Shown piece by piece: positions 55,853 through 64,000 of a stretch of 64,000 bases of DNA; position 1 is the first letter of the stretch; every line of letters begins with the position of its first letter. The translations under genes and the position numbers were made by a program. Source of the stretch: Mycolicibacterium litorale (lineage in GTDB: Bacteria > Actinomycetota > Actinomycetes > Mycobacteriales > Mycobacteriaceae); assembly GCA_002007745.1 (NCBI GenBank), contig CP019882.1, positions 4,216,001 through 4,280,000 on the forward strand, written 5' to 3'. The notes under the pieces are model-generated. The model did not search any database, was not told the DNA's origin, and was given only the letters and a program-made list of their open reading frames with translations.

Positions 55853-56078
55853 GTTCCGCGCCGGCTGCTGAGGTCCAATCGGGGTCGGCGACGCCAGCCG
55901 GTCATCTACTGGTCATTGCGATGTCGACGAGGAGCCGTCCGCGGTCCACGCTGGGCCGTGAGCCAGGGCGGTCGATCGGCACGGGCCCGTTCAGCAGGCT
56001 CCCAGGTCGCGACACGGTCACGGATGCATACCAGTCGATACACCATCGGTCACAACAGACCCAGCCATCCCTATCGTC

Positions 56079-56092
56079 ACAGTGATCACTGT
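56079..56092. promoter_or_regulatory. Perfect palindrome ACAGTGATCACTGT
   Basis: A 14-base uninterrupted palindrome ends 25 bases before the DUF4185 gene start. It is a likely operator for that gene; the regulator is unknown. Confidence 0.5.
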
Positions 56093-56117
56093 CGTTGCCC
56101 CCTTCGAAAGGTGTGCT

Positions 56118-57541
56118 GTGTCCCCGCGCCCTCGCATCCCGTCGCGATCGATGGCGTCGGCGCTTGCCGTCGGGCTGTGCGCGGGACTCTGCGTCGCCAC
56201 CGGTGTGGCGGCCCCGGCCTCCGCGGAGCCGTGCGAAGGCGCATCCGCCGAAGCGCAACCACTACCCAACCAGGCATTCCAGATCCCCAAGCCGTCCGGG
56301 ATCGCCCCGTTCGATCGGCCCATCGGTCACAAGCCCGTCGGCGCGAATGATCAAGCGCCGCTTCCGAAATTGGGCGAACTCATCAAATCGCTGATCCCGC
56401 AGTCCAGTCAGGTGCAGAAGCAGGCCGCAGTGGCGCCGTCGCCGAAACCCGGCACGGGAACCTCTCAAACGCCCGCTGCGGCCCAGCCCGCCCCGGCACC
56501 GGCGGCGGCCGCCGGTCCACCGTCCACAGCACCTCCGGGGACGTCACTCGTCGGCTGGGTGACCGGGCCGGACAGCCCGAACAAGACCATTCCACGGTTC
56601 GCGGTCACCGGCACCGATCTCGGAATCATGTGGGACAACGGCGATCCGAGCAACCGCCAGGTCCTCATGGCGTTCGGCGACACGAACGGTTACTGCCAGA
56701 TCCCCGGAAAGCAGTGGCGCTACAACACCCTGATGCGCACCTCGGACGGCGCGCTGACCAACACCATCGCGATTCCCGACGGCGTCGTGGGCAACAAATA
56801 CTCCGGGGCACCGGTCTGGCGGGCTGGCATCGCCAAGCAGGTGATCAACAGCATCAACGCCGCACCGGAGGAAACCGGCATCATCCCCACCGCCGGCATC
56901 GCCGTCGGGCCGAGCCAGTTCATGAACTTCATGTCCATCAAGAGCTGGGACAACAACGGCGCCTGGACCACCAATTTCTCGGCGATCGCGGTGTCGCCTG
57001 ACAACGGTGAGACCTGGGGTGTCTACCCCGGGACCATCCGCACCCCCGCGGCCGGCAATGAGAAGTTCCAGATGGGCGCCTTCCTCAAACCAGGCCCCGG
57101 TGACCCTTACATCTATTCGTTCGGCACCCCGAACGGGCGGGGCGGCTCGGCCTACATCGCCCGGGTCAACCCGGGGCTCATCCCCGACCTGACCAAGTAC
57201 GAATACTGGAACTCCGACAGCAACTCCTGGGTACCGGGCAACCCGGCCGCCGCCACCCCGTCATCCCGGGCCCGGTCGGCGAGATGTCGGCGCAGTTCAA
57301 CAACTACCTCAAGCAGTATCTGGTGCTGTACTGCAACGGCGACAACGACGTGGTGATGCGAACCGCACCGGCACCGCAGGGCCCGTGGGGACCGGAGCAA
57401 ATGCTGGTGTCGTCGATGCAGATCCCGGGGGGCATCTACGCGCCGTTCCTGCATCCGTGGTCGACGGGGCGCGAACTGTATTACAACCTGTCGTTGTGGT
57501 CGGCCTACAACGTCATGCTCATGCACACTGTGCTGCCCTGA
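56118..57541 (+). pseudogene. Secreted DUF4185 protein (GH183-type), one-base frameshift
   Basis: GTG 56118 (GAAAGG upstream) begins a signal peptide cleaved after APASA, then a Pro/Ala-rich linker and a beta-propeller-like DUF4185 domain (MWDNGD, GDTNGYC, TPNGRGGSAY). The frame breaks in the C run 57256-57259. One more C restores AATPVIPGPVGEMSAQFNNY and runs to 57541, about 474 residues. DUF4185 members have been shown to be endo-D-arabinanases (GH183) acting on mycobacterial-type arabinan, so a role in cell-wall arabinan turnover is plausible. Confidence 0.84.
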
Positions 57542-57577
57542 CGCATTTTCGTCTCCCAAAGGTGGGACACTCTGCTC

Positions 57578-58405
57578 ATGGACCACAGCGACCCGCGAGT
57601 CGAGGACTCCATCCCCACTGACGTGCTGGATGGCACCGAGACCGAGCAGGCGGCAGAACTCGTCGTCGAGGCGGCGGCCCGTAAGACGATGTCCGCCTCG
57701 GACCTGGCGCGCCTGCTGGTCGACGCGGGACGCAGCATCACCGACGAGGATGACCTGCTGACGTTGCTGCAGCGGGTCGCCGGCATCGCCCAGGAGGCGA
57801 TCGACGGCGCCGATTACACCGGCATCACCATCGACCTCGCCGGACTCACCTACACCGCCGTGCACACCGACGAACGCACCCTGAGCATCGACACCGAGCA
57901 GTACGAAGCGGGCGAAGGTCCCTGCCTACACGCCTCGCGCACCCGCACCAGCGTCATGCTCGATTCGGAAGAAGCCATGGCCCATTGGCCGGCGTTCGCT
58001 TCCGCCGCCCGCGCCCAGGGCGTCAACAGCTTCCTGGCGGCGCCGCTGTTCAGCGCCGAACTGACCCTAGGGTCGTTCAACCTGTACGGGCGCGGGTTTC
58101 ACGCCTTCGACTCTCTCGACGCGGAGATCCTCGACCTGCTCACTACTGCGGTGTCCCGGGCGATCGGGGACTTCGCCAGGTTCAAGTCGGCTCGCGACAC
58201 GGCGGAGTCCATCCAGCGGGTGTTGCAGTCCCGAGCGCCCATCGAACAGGCCAAGGGAGTGCTGATGGCGATGCACGGGATCGACGCCGACGCGGCCTTC
58301 GACGTACTGCGCAAGCAGAGTCAGCAGACCAACGTTCCGGTGCGAGTTCTCGCGGTCGACTTTCTCGACAAGGTGACCGGCGGGGACGGCGACTCCGGCA
58401 CCTGA
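57578..58405 (+). CDS. GAF and ANTAR domain regulator
   Basis: The 275-residue protein has an N-terminal GAF sensor domain (about 45-195; DYTGITIDLAGLTYTAV, GEGPCLHA) and a C-terminal three-helix ANTAR domain (about 205-262; RAPIEQAKGVLMAMHGIDADAAFDVLRKQSQ). ANTAR domains bind paired RNA stem-loops and act as antiterminators. Mycobacteria use GAF-ANTAR proteins with histidine kinases, so the kinase/receiver pair at 1-1517 is a remote candidate partner only. It is a single gene. Confidence 0.92.
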   Translation: MDHSDPRVEDSIPTDVLDGTETEQAAELVVEAAARKTMSASDLARLLVDAGRSITDEDDLLTLLQRVAGIAQEAIDGADYTGITIDLAGLTYTAVHTDERTLSIDTEQYEAGEGPCLHASRTRTSVMLDSEEAMAHWPAFASAARAQGVNSFLAAPLFSAELTLGSFNLYGRGFHAFDSLDAEILDLLTTAVSRAIGDFARFKSARDTAESIQRVLQSRAPIEQAKGVLMAMHGIDADAAFDVLRKQSQQTNVPVRVLAVDFLDKVTGGDGDSGT

Positions 58406-58434
58406 CGTCAAGCGGGCGATCACTAGTCGCTGCA

Positions 58435-58452
58435 CTTAGCATACTAAGTATG
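58435..58452. promoter_or_regulatory. Overlapping palindromes upstream of the serine hydrolase
   Basis: CTTAG-CATA-CTAAG (58435-58448) overlaps CATACT-A-AGTATG (58440-58452), about 33 bases before the start at 58485. The AT-rich core could include the -10 element, giving an operator-over-promoter layout. Confidence 0.5.
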
Positions 58453-58484
58453 ACCATCAGATCCCGGCGCGGGTTAGCCGGCGC

Positions 58485-60146
58485 ATGAGCGATACTGCGC
58501 GGACAGTCGTCTCGACCATTGCCGAGCGCTGGGCCGTTCCGGGCGGCGTGGTCGTGGCTGTCGACCGGCATCGCGAAGTGTTCACCCACCGATTCGGCCA
58601 TGCCGACGTCAGCGCCCGGATTCCCGTTGGACCACAACACCTTTTCGAGATCGGCTCGATCAGCAAGGTGTTCAATTCGATCGGCATCCTGCAACTCGTG
58701 CGCCGCGGCCTCATCCGCCTCGACGATCCCATTGGTGCGGTACTCGAGTGGCTGCCCGAACCCCTACGCGCCGCGGAGATCACCATCGAGCGGCTGCTCA
58801 CCCACACCGCCGGCCTGGTGGCCGGCGTCGAAGCCCTGCCCGACGAGTTCGGACAGGTGGCCGCGTTCACCGGTGCAGTGTCGACGGCTCATCCGGGAAC
58901 GTTCTTCCACTATTCGAACCTAGGTTTCCTGCTGCTCGGCCTGGCCGCCAGCGAAGTCTGCGGCCGCCGCATCGTCGACTTGGTGCGCGAGGATGTCCTG
59001 GCGCCTCTCGGAATGACCTCCACCATCACCTGCGTCACACACGCCGACTACCCGTCGCTCGCGCGCGGCTACCAGGCGCTGCACGACGACCAGCCGTGGA
59101 CTCCCGGTGACCCGCTGGTGCAGGCGCCCTGGCTGGAGGTTGCCGGCGCCGATGGCAATATCGCGGCCACCGCCGCGGACCTGGCCATATTCGCGCGCAT
59201 GTTGTTGGGACGGGGCTCGCTCGGGGATACGACGATCCTGCAGCCCACCGAATTCGAGACCATGATCGGGTCGACGGCCACCGACGGCGAGGACGTCCTC
59301 GCCCTGCCCGGCGTGCCCGCGACCGACACCAGCCGCTACGGCTTGGGTGTCAATGTCGAGCGAGTAGCCGGACGCACCGTGCTCACCCACGGCGGCGGCA
59401 TGGTCGGCTACGCCTCGTTCCTGCTGGCCGATCTCGACGACGGCCTCGGGGTCTGCGTACTCACCAACGCCAACGGTGACAGCCCGGTCGCCGAGGCGAT
59501 CGCACGCAGCGTCGCCGCTGAACTGAAGTCGCCCGGCTCCGTCGACATCCCGGGGCTCACGCCGCAATGGTGGCCCGCCGAGGTCGAGGACCGCGGCTAT
59601 GTCGGCGAATTCGTCGACGGCACTGCGGAATCCGAGGAGTTGCAGTTAATTCGGGTCAGCGTCGAGGAGCGCGGGCCCGACCGCGTGCGGTTGACCATCG
59701 AGTTCGCCGACCGGCGCGAGCCGCTGCTGCGCACCTGGACCCGGGGTGCGGTGGTCAAGACCGCGGAACTGGCGAAGTTCTCGCTGACCTTTCGTGACGA
59801 CGCGTGGCATTGGGGCCCACGGACGTTCACCCGCGCCGGCACAGCGGTCCCGGCGGTCCCGGCGGCCGAGGAGCTGGAAGTGTTCTGCGGGCACTACCGC
59901 GCCTACACGCCGTGGTTCACCAACTTCAGGGTGATACTGCGGCAGGGCCGTCTTTTTTTGATCGCGCCCGGTGGCGTCGAAGCTCCCACCGACGACGCAG
60001 AGCTGGTCCCCCTGGGCGGGCGAACCTTTCGGATCGGCGCCGACCCGCGAATGCCCGAGCGCATCACCTTCGGGCCGCCGATTGGCGGGACGACCCCGTG
60101 GGTGCAGCGCGACGGTTGCCAATACTCCCGGGCGTTCACCGATTGA
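58485..60146 (+). CDS. Beta-lactamase-fold serine hydrolase (class C / penicillin-binding-protein-like)
   Basis: The 553-residue protein has the SxxK motif S58-I-S-K61 and the YxN motif Y143-S-N145; HGGGMVGY stands where class C enzymes have KTG. The C-terminal 200 residues are a separate beta-rich domain. No signal peptide is seen. Relatives act as esterases or D-aminopeptidases rather than true beta-lactamases. A single gene, preceded by palindromes. Confidence 0.88.
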   Translation: MSDTARTVVSTIAERWAVPGGVVVAVDRHREVFTHRFGHADVSARIPVGPQHLFEIGSISKVFNSIGILQLVRRGLIRLDDPIGAVLEWLPEPLRAAEITIERLLTHTAGLVAGVEALPDEFGQVAAFTGAVSTAHPGTFFHYSNLGFLLLGLAASEVCGRRIVDLVREDVLAPLGMTSTITCVTHADYPSLARGYQALHDDQPWTPGDPLVQAPWLEVAGADGNIAATAADLAIFARMLLGRGSLGDTTILQPTEFETMIGSTATDGEDVLALPGVPATDTSRYGLGVNVERVAGRTVLTHGGGMVGYASFLLADLDDGLGVCVLTNANGDSPVAEAIARSVAAELKSPGSVDIPGLTPQWWPAEVEDRGYVGEFVDGTAESEELQLIRVSVEERGPDRVRLTIEFADRREPLLRTWTRGAVVKTAELAKFSLTFRDDAWHWGPRTFTRAGTAVPAVPAAEELEVFCGHYRAYTPWFTNFRVILRQGRLFLIAPGGVEAPTDDAELVPLGGRTFRIGADPRMPERITFGPPIGGTTPWVQRDGCQYSRAFTD

Positions 60147-60244
60147 CGTGACCGGGCCGCATGTCCCCCTCACGCCGAAGACCTTGAATTCTTGTGCATG
60201 ACTTCCCAGCCCTCGCCCATGGGCTCGACTCTGGGTAACCGGAA

Positions 60245-60269
60245 CCGGCCATCGCAGCAGAATGGCCGG
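60245..60269. terminator. Hairpin CCGGCCAT-N9-ATGGCCGG
   Basis: Perfect 8-bp arms lie 98 bases after the serine hydrolase and 45 bases before the PGRS-type gene. It is most likely a terminator, though it could be an operator for the next gene. Confidence 0.5.
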
Positions 60270-60313
60270 ATCGAGCGATGCGGCCCGCCACGGCTGATTC
60301 GTAGATTCCGAGC

Positions 60314-61600
60314 ATGGCCCAAAACATGCCTGCCCCGACCGCGCCGCCCCCTTGGCTGCGGGTGACGGCGACGCTCTACGACCCCGTGCTGCGGCTCGGC
60401 CACGCCGCCGGTAAACACCGCGCGCCCCCGTCGCATGTACCGTACCTGCGCACCGCGCTGGCCGCTGCCGCGATCGCCGGAACCGGCTATCTGCTCTCGG
60501 CCGTAGATCCGGCGTTGGCCTCGGCCGGCCCGAATAGTACTGTTACCCAATGCCTTCCGGCATCACCATGTCCGGGCGGGGCGCCGTTCGCTCCCGCCGG
60601 GCCGGCCCCTTCAGGCCTCATACTGGTCGGTAACGGCACGGCCGAGCATCCCGACGCCGGGCTGCTGATCGGCAATGGTTACAGCCCGGATCCCGCCACC
60701 TGCGGCACGGCATGCCGCGGCGGCAACGGCGGCCTGCTGGCCGGTAACGGCGGAACCGGCGCCAACGGCGGCGACGGTGGGAACGCCGGGCTGTTCGGCA
60801 AGGGCGGACAGGGCGGTGACGGTGACGACCAACACATCAACGGCGGCAGCGGTGGTCGCGGCGGTCTGCTCGTGGGAGCCGGAGCTGACGGTGGCCACGG
60901 CGCACCCGGTGGCGGCAACGGTGGTGACGGCGGCAGCGGCGGACTGTTCGGTGGTCACGGCGGCAACGGCGGGTTCGCCGGCACCGGGTCGCCGGGCAGC
61001 AATGGTGGAAACGGGGGTAACGGCGGCAGCGCCGGGCTGTTCGGCGGCCCCGGCGGCCGCGGCGGCAACGGTGGATACGGCGTCAGCACGAACGCCAACG
61101 GCGGAGCAGGTGGGGCGGGCGGACACGGCGGTCTGTTCAGCTCCGGCGGCAACGGCGGAGACGGCGGTGCCGGCGGGGTGAACGCCAGCGGGGGTGCCGG
61201 CGGCAACGGCGGCGACGGCATCGTCGGGCATGGCGGGGACGCCGGACCGGGTGGCGACGGGGGCGGCAGCACCACCGGTCCCGGCGGCCGCGGCGGTGCC
61301 GGCGGTCACGGCGGTCACGGCGGAGTGGCCGGTGGTCTCGGCGGGACCGGCGGTCGAGGGGGCGACGGCGGAGCTGGCGGGCTCGTCGGCGGCGAAGCCG
61401 GCGACGGCGGCCCGGGCGGATCTGCCAACTCGGGTCTCGGCGGCGGCAGCGGCGGTCACGGCGGCAACGGTGGCACCGCCCTCGGCGGGCTCAGCCCAGG
61501 CCACCCCGGGGAGCAGGGTCATGCCGCCAATGGCGAGACCGGCGGTGTCGGCGGGCTCGGCGGCAGGGGCGGGGGCCTTCAATCGAGTTCGACGGCCTAG
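60314..61600 (+). CDS. PGRS-type glycine-rich repeat protein without a PE domain
   Basis: The 428-residue protein has an N-terminal part of about 70 residues with a hydrophobic segment (ALAAAAIAGTGYLLSAVDPALASA, a possible signal or anchor). A short region with GLLIGNG follows. Then come about 290 residues of Gly-Gly-X/Gly-Asn-Gly repeats (GGNGG, GGAGG, GGDGG) in which GLF/GLL blocks recur, as in PE_PGRS proteins. The PE domain itself is absent. PGRS regions are surface-exposed, calcium-binding-type sails in pathogenic species. The function here is unknown. Confidence 0.85.
   Translation: MAQNMPAPTAPPPWLRVTATLYDPVLRLGHAAGKHRAPPSHVPYLRTALAAAAIAGTGYLLSAVDPALASAGPNSTVTQCLPASPCPGGAPFAPAGPAPSGLILVGNGTAEHPDAGLLIGNGYSPDPATCGTACRGGNGGLLAGNGGTGANGGDGGNAGLFGKGGQGGDGDDQHINGGSGGRGGLLVGAGADGGHGAPGGGNGGDGGSGGLFGGHGGNGGFAGTGSPGSNGGNGGNGGSAGLFGGPGGRGGNGGYGVSTNANGGAGGAGGHGGLFSSGGNGGDGGAGGVNASGGAGGNGGDGIVGHGGDAGPGGDGGGSTTGPGGRGGAGGHGGHGGVAGGLGGTGGRGGDGGAGGLVGGEAGDGGPGGSANSGLGGGSGGHGGNGGTALGGLSPGHPGEQGHAANGETGGVGGLGGRGGGLQSSSTA
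60700..61580 (+). repeat. PGRS glycine-codon repeat tract
   Basis: Dense imperfect repeats of GGCGGCAAC/GGCGGT-type codons encode the glycine-rich region. They show no constant spacer, so this is not a CRISPR array. Such a tract recombines and assembles poorly. Confidence 0.85.
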
Positions 61601-61708
61601 CGACAGGTAACGCTTACTCCTCGGTTGCATCACGACCTTCGCTCGGCGCCACCTATTGGCCACCGGCAGTGGTGTGATCGAAGCACCGAGTTATGAGGAG
61701 GGTGCCGC

Positions 61709-61999
61709 GTGGATCCGGTCGGATCACTGATTGCGCTGCTCATCATCATCGCGGCGGTGGCGGCTCTGTGCGGCTACGTCACGGCCACGGTGCGGCAGCG
61801 AAACCGGCGGCATTCGCGTGTGTATTTCGTTCTCGGCGTTCTCACCGGAATCGTGGGGGCAGGGATTACCCGGCGACGGCTCGGGCACTTGAGCGTGGCC
61901 GGGCCAATCACCCGGATGCTCACGTCTTCGGACAGCCGGCTGGCCGATACAACCGCGCACGTCCGCCGGACCCTGATCCGCTCCGGCATCACCCGCTGA
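61709..61999 (+). CDS. Small membrane protein of unknown function
   Basis: The 96-residue protein starts at GTG 61709 with GAGGAGG upstream. There are two membrane helices (about 5-25, LIALLIIIAAVAALCGYV; about 42-54, VLGVLTGIVGAGI) separated by a basic loop (RQRNRRHSR). The C-terminal half is basic and polar. I recognise no family. It is convergent with the cutinase, 7 bases away. Confidence 0.72.
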   Translation: MDPVGSLIALLIIIAAVAALCGYVTATVRQRNRRHSRVYFVLGVLTGIVGAGITRRRLGHLSVAGPITRMLTSSDSRLADTTAHVRRTLIRSGITR

Positions 62000-62006
62000 C
62001 CGAAGG

Positions 62007-62915
62007 TCAGTAGACCGCCGAGATAGCGCCGGTATCGGGAGACGGCGTGGTGGGGCTGATCACTGACGCCCCCGGCCCGGGCGATTGTGGGCCGGGTGGT
62101 TGGGGACCGTAACCCGGCAGTGGACCATGCACCGAGGTGTCGGGGCCGTAATCCGGCACGGCCGAGCCGTAGCCGGGCAACGGTCCGTACCCGGGCAGCG
62201 GCCCGTATCCGGGCGTCTGGGTGGAGCCGGCCAGCAGCTTGGCGGCGGCGAAGGTCGCCGCCTGGGTGGTGTAGGCCGGGACGTAGCCCTCGGTGTGCCC
62301 GCTCCATGCGTTGCCGGGGCCCGCGTGACAGATCGGGTCCGCGGGGTTGCACAGGTCGATCGCCTTGGAACCGAGCAGGGCGCTCTGGGTGGGCAGTGAT
62401 CCGCCGGTGCGATCGGCAACGTCGCCGAAGGTGGCCACGGCCGCGACGTTGTCGGCATATTCGGGCGGCAGGGCACTGCCCCAGGTGATGCCGCCCAGCG
62501 GGACTCCGGCCACGATGTCAATCACGCTGGCACCCTGGGAATAGCCACCCAGAACGATCCTGGTGTCGGGGCAAGAGGACACGGTCGATTTGATGTGGGC
62601 GATCGTGTCGTTGGCGCCGTCGCCGCCGTGCAACTGCAGCTTGGTGGCCTTGTAATTCACCGCATAGCTGGCGATATCCAGGCCGACGGCCTGCGTGCGC
62701 AGTGAGTCGACGAACGCCTCACCGACGCGGCCGAGACCGTCCGGCTCATCGGTGCCGCGGGCGAAGATGACCTCCGCATCGGGGCAGTCAGCGGCAGACG
62801 CCGTCGCGGTGCTCGGGCCGGTGACGAGCACGCCGGCGCCGAGTAATACCGCGGCGCCAAGCACAGCACAGCGGGCTCGGCACACACGCAACCCACGCGT
62901 GCCGCGACATACCAT
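62007..62915 (-). CDS. Secreted cutinase-family lipase/esterase
   Basis: The protein is 302 residues from ATG 62915 (other ATGs at 62951 and 62987). Signal peptide with cleavage after ASA (about residue 41), then a mature domain starting ADCPDAEVIFARGT. Nucleophile S126 in GYSQGA, acid D193 and base H207, with paired Cys. The C-terminus is a Pro/Gly-rich tail with PGYGPLPGYG repeats, seen in cell-wall-associated mycobacterial cutinases. It hydrolyses lipid esters outside the cell. Confidence 0.9.
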   Translation of the reverse strand: MVCRGTRGLRVCRARCAVLGAAVLLGAGVLVTGPSTATASAADCPDAEVIFARGTDEPDGLGRVGEAFVDSLRTQAVGLDIASYAVNYKATKLQLHGGDGANDTIAHIKSTVSSCPDTRIVLGGYSQGASVIDIVAGVPLGGITWGSALPPEYADNVAAVATFGDVADRTGGSLPTQSALLGSKAIDLCNPADPICHAGPGNAWSGHTEGYVPAYTTQAATFAAAKLLAGSTQTPGYGPLPGYGPLPGYGSAVPDYGPDTSVHGPLPGYGPQPPGPQSPGPGASVISPTTPSPDTGAISAVY

Positions 62916-63033
62916 GTTCGTCTCTACCCCGTTGGCCCGAAGAGCAAACATCGGTGCGCCAACCGAGAGCAGTCGCTTTCTCCGCAACCACGAAGAAGGC
63001 CCGGAATTGCCTGCTGACCCGCTTGTCTTGCGT

Positions 63034-63081
63034 GGAGGTGTCGGGGCTTGACCTGCATGTTTCCCGCCGACACTGACCTCC
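63034..63081. terminator. Imperfect hairpin after the mycofactocin SDR gene
   Basis: GGAGG-TGTCGG (63034-63044) pairs with CCGACA-ctga-CCTCC (63067-63081), with a four-base bulge. It lies just downstream of the minus-strand SDR and before the cutinase. Confidence 0.45.
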
Positions 63082-63086
63082 GGGCC

Positions 63087-63935
63087 CTAGTACTTCATCA
63101 CACCGCGGTCAATAACGATCTGCGAACCCGATAGCGTCGAGGCCCCCGGCCCGGCCAACCACGCGACAACATCGGATACCTCGTCGGGCCGGATCGCGTC
63201 GGTGCTCGTCGGCTCCCCCGCTGCGTCGAGAGGACGGTAAGGCATCGGGGCAAAGCTATGCAGGTAGTGCGGCCACCTACCGAAAAGCTCTGCCATGGCA
63301 TCCACTTCCACCATCGGGGTGTCTACTGAGTACGGGTGAATCGAGTTGACGCGAATCCCGTACTCCCCAGTCTCGATTGCCAGGGCATTCGTCAAACCCA
63401 CAAGTCCGTGCTTGGAAGCAGAATAGTGTGCATTGCCGGGAGTGGCCTTCAGACCAGTCGCGGAGCTCACAATTACGATGCTGCCGCCATTCCCCGCAGC
63501 AATCATCGCAGGAACGACTGCACGAATCGTGCGCCATGTGCCCGACAAGTTCACGTCAATGACGGCATCCCACTGATCTTCCGACAACTCCCACAGGCGC
63601 CCCCAACTCAGCACACCAGCATTGGCAACCAAGATGTCAAGCCGGCCGAACACATTCGCGGCCTCGTCGACCAGCAGCCTGGTCGCGGGCAAATCTCGAA
63701 TGTCGACGATGCGCGCGATGACTTTGCGGCCCTGAGCTTCAACGAGTCTCACCGTCTCGGCTAGGTCGTCGCCGCTGGCCGCCGGGTAAGTAATGGTGTC
63801 CGAGACAGGTGCACAGATATCAAGTGCGACGATGTCCGCACCATCCTTCGCCAGGCGCACCGCGTGGGCGCGGCCCTGGCCGCGCGCGGCTCCCGTCACG
63901 AAGGCAACCTGTCCACTCAACGGCCCGACGCTCAT
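63087..63935 (-). CDS. Mycofactocin-coupled SDR family oxidoreductase
   Basis: The 282-residue SDR has TGAARGQGRAHA and the full mycofactocin-coupled insertion (DICAPVSDTITYPAASGDDLAETVRLVEAQGR), Ser in VSSATG, and Y and K in YSASKHG. Family knowledge: the nicotinamide stays bound and electrons go to mycofactocin. It is closest in type to the SDR at 3341-4180. ATG 63935. The remaining 65 bases of the window upstream hold its leader and probable promoter; nothing else is visible there. Confidence 0.92.
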   Translation of the reverse strand: MSVGPLSGQVAFVTGAARGQGRAHAVRLAKDGADIVALDICAPVSDTITYPAASGDDLAETVRLVEAQGRKVIARIVDIRDLPATRLLVDEAANVFGRLDILVANAGVLSWGRLWELSEDQWDAVIDVNLSGTWRTIRAVVPAMIAAGNGGSIVIVSSATGLKATPGNAHYSASKHGLVGLTNALAIETGEYGIRVNSIHPYSVDTPMVEVDAMAELFGRWPHYLHSFAPMPYRPLDAAGEPTSTDAIRPDEVSDVVAWLAGPGASTLSGSQIVIDRGVMKY

Positions 63936-64000
63936 CTCCGTCTCGACTTTCTCTCGTTCCAGCTCAAATTGTGCGAGATCCGCGGCACATCAGAAACTTT

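Noticed and set aside
60700..61580. Possible CRISPR array or tandem satellite
   Set aside because: The repeats are short, in-frame glycine codons of a PGRS protein, with no constant repeat-spacer structure.
61630..61698. Long-range hairpin CTCGGT...ACCGAG before the small membrane protein gene
   Set aside because: The arms are only partly complementary and the loop is long; it is too weak to call.

Overview
The window is high-GC actinobacterial DNA, most likely from a rapidly growing mycobacterium (Mycolicibacterium type). The grounds are a complete yrbE-mce operon, a PGRS-type glycine repeat protein, a secreted cutinase, mycofactocin-coupled short-chain dehydrogenases (SDRs), frequent GTG starts and 1-4 base stop/start overlaps. 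No rRNA, tRNA, insertion sequence, phage or CRISPR array was seen.

Layout. 1-1.5 kb: phytochrome-type histidine kinase and stand-alone response regulator. 1.6-11.4 kb: HsaD-like hydrolase, a minus-strand operon of one Baeyer-Villiger monooxygenase (BVMO) and three SDRs, then KshB-, HsaA- and HsaC-like genes and a KstD-like flavoprotein. 11.6-22.7 kb: IclR regulator, lipase, two Old Yellow Enzyme (OYE) genes, a second BVMO-SDR pair, a FadD ligase and a TetR regulator. 22.9-30.9 kb: alcohol dehydrogenase, aldehyde dehydrogenase, enoyl-CoA hydratase, two acyl-CoA dehydrogenases, SnoaL-like protein, SDR, lipase. 31-34.2 kb: a PhyH-like protein and a conserved protein of unknown function around a TetR gene. 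34.2-43.7 kb: epimerase, zinc-ribbon protein, KshA, KstD, PadR, HsaB-like reductase, second KstD-like enzyme, thioesterase, and a DUF35/thiolase aldolase pair. 44.4-53.8 kb: minus-strand yrbEAB-mceABCDEF operon. 54-64 kb: SDR, secreted esterase, DUF4185 protein, GAF-ANTAR protein, beta-lactamase-fold hydrolase, PGRS protein, cutinase and a mycofactocin SDR.

Together these form a second, non-canonical steroid or steroid-like catabolic island. It has uptake (Mce), A-ring dehydrogenation (KstD), 9-alpha-hydroxylation (KshAB), A-ring hydroxylation and cleavage (HsaAB, HsaC, HsaD), and side-chain activation, oxidation and retro-aldol cleavage (FadD, ADH, ALDH, FadE pair, ECH, DUF35-thiolase). It also carries BVMOs, OYE reductases and esterases not found in the classical cholesterol locus. 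The substrate cannot be read from sequence.

Six genes (BVMO, ADH, DUF35, MceD, MceF, DUF4185) each appear to have lost one base inside a short G or C run. A seventh, a lipoprotein, is out of frame by one 7-bp tandem unit. Uniform single-base losses in G/C runs suggest sequencing error, so these seven should not be taken as true pseudogenes without read-level checking.
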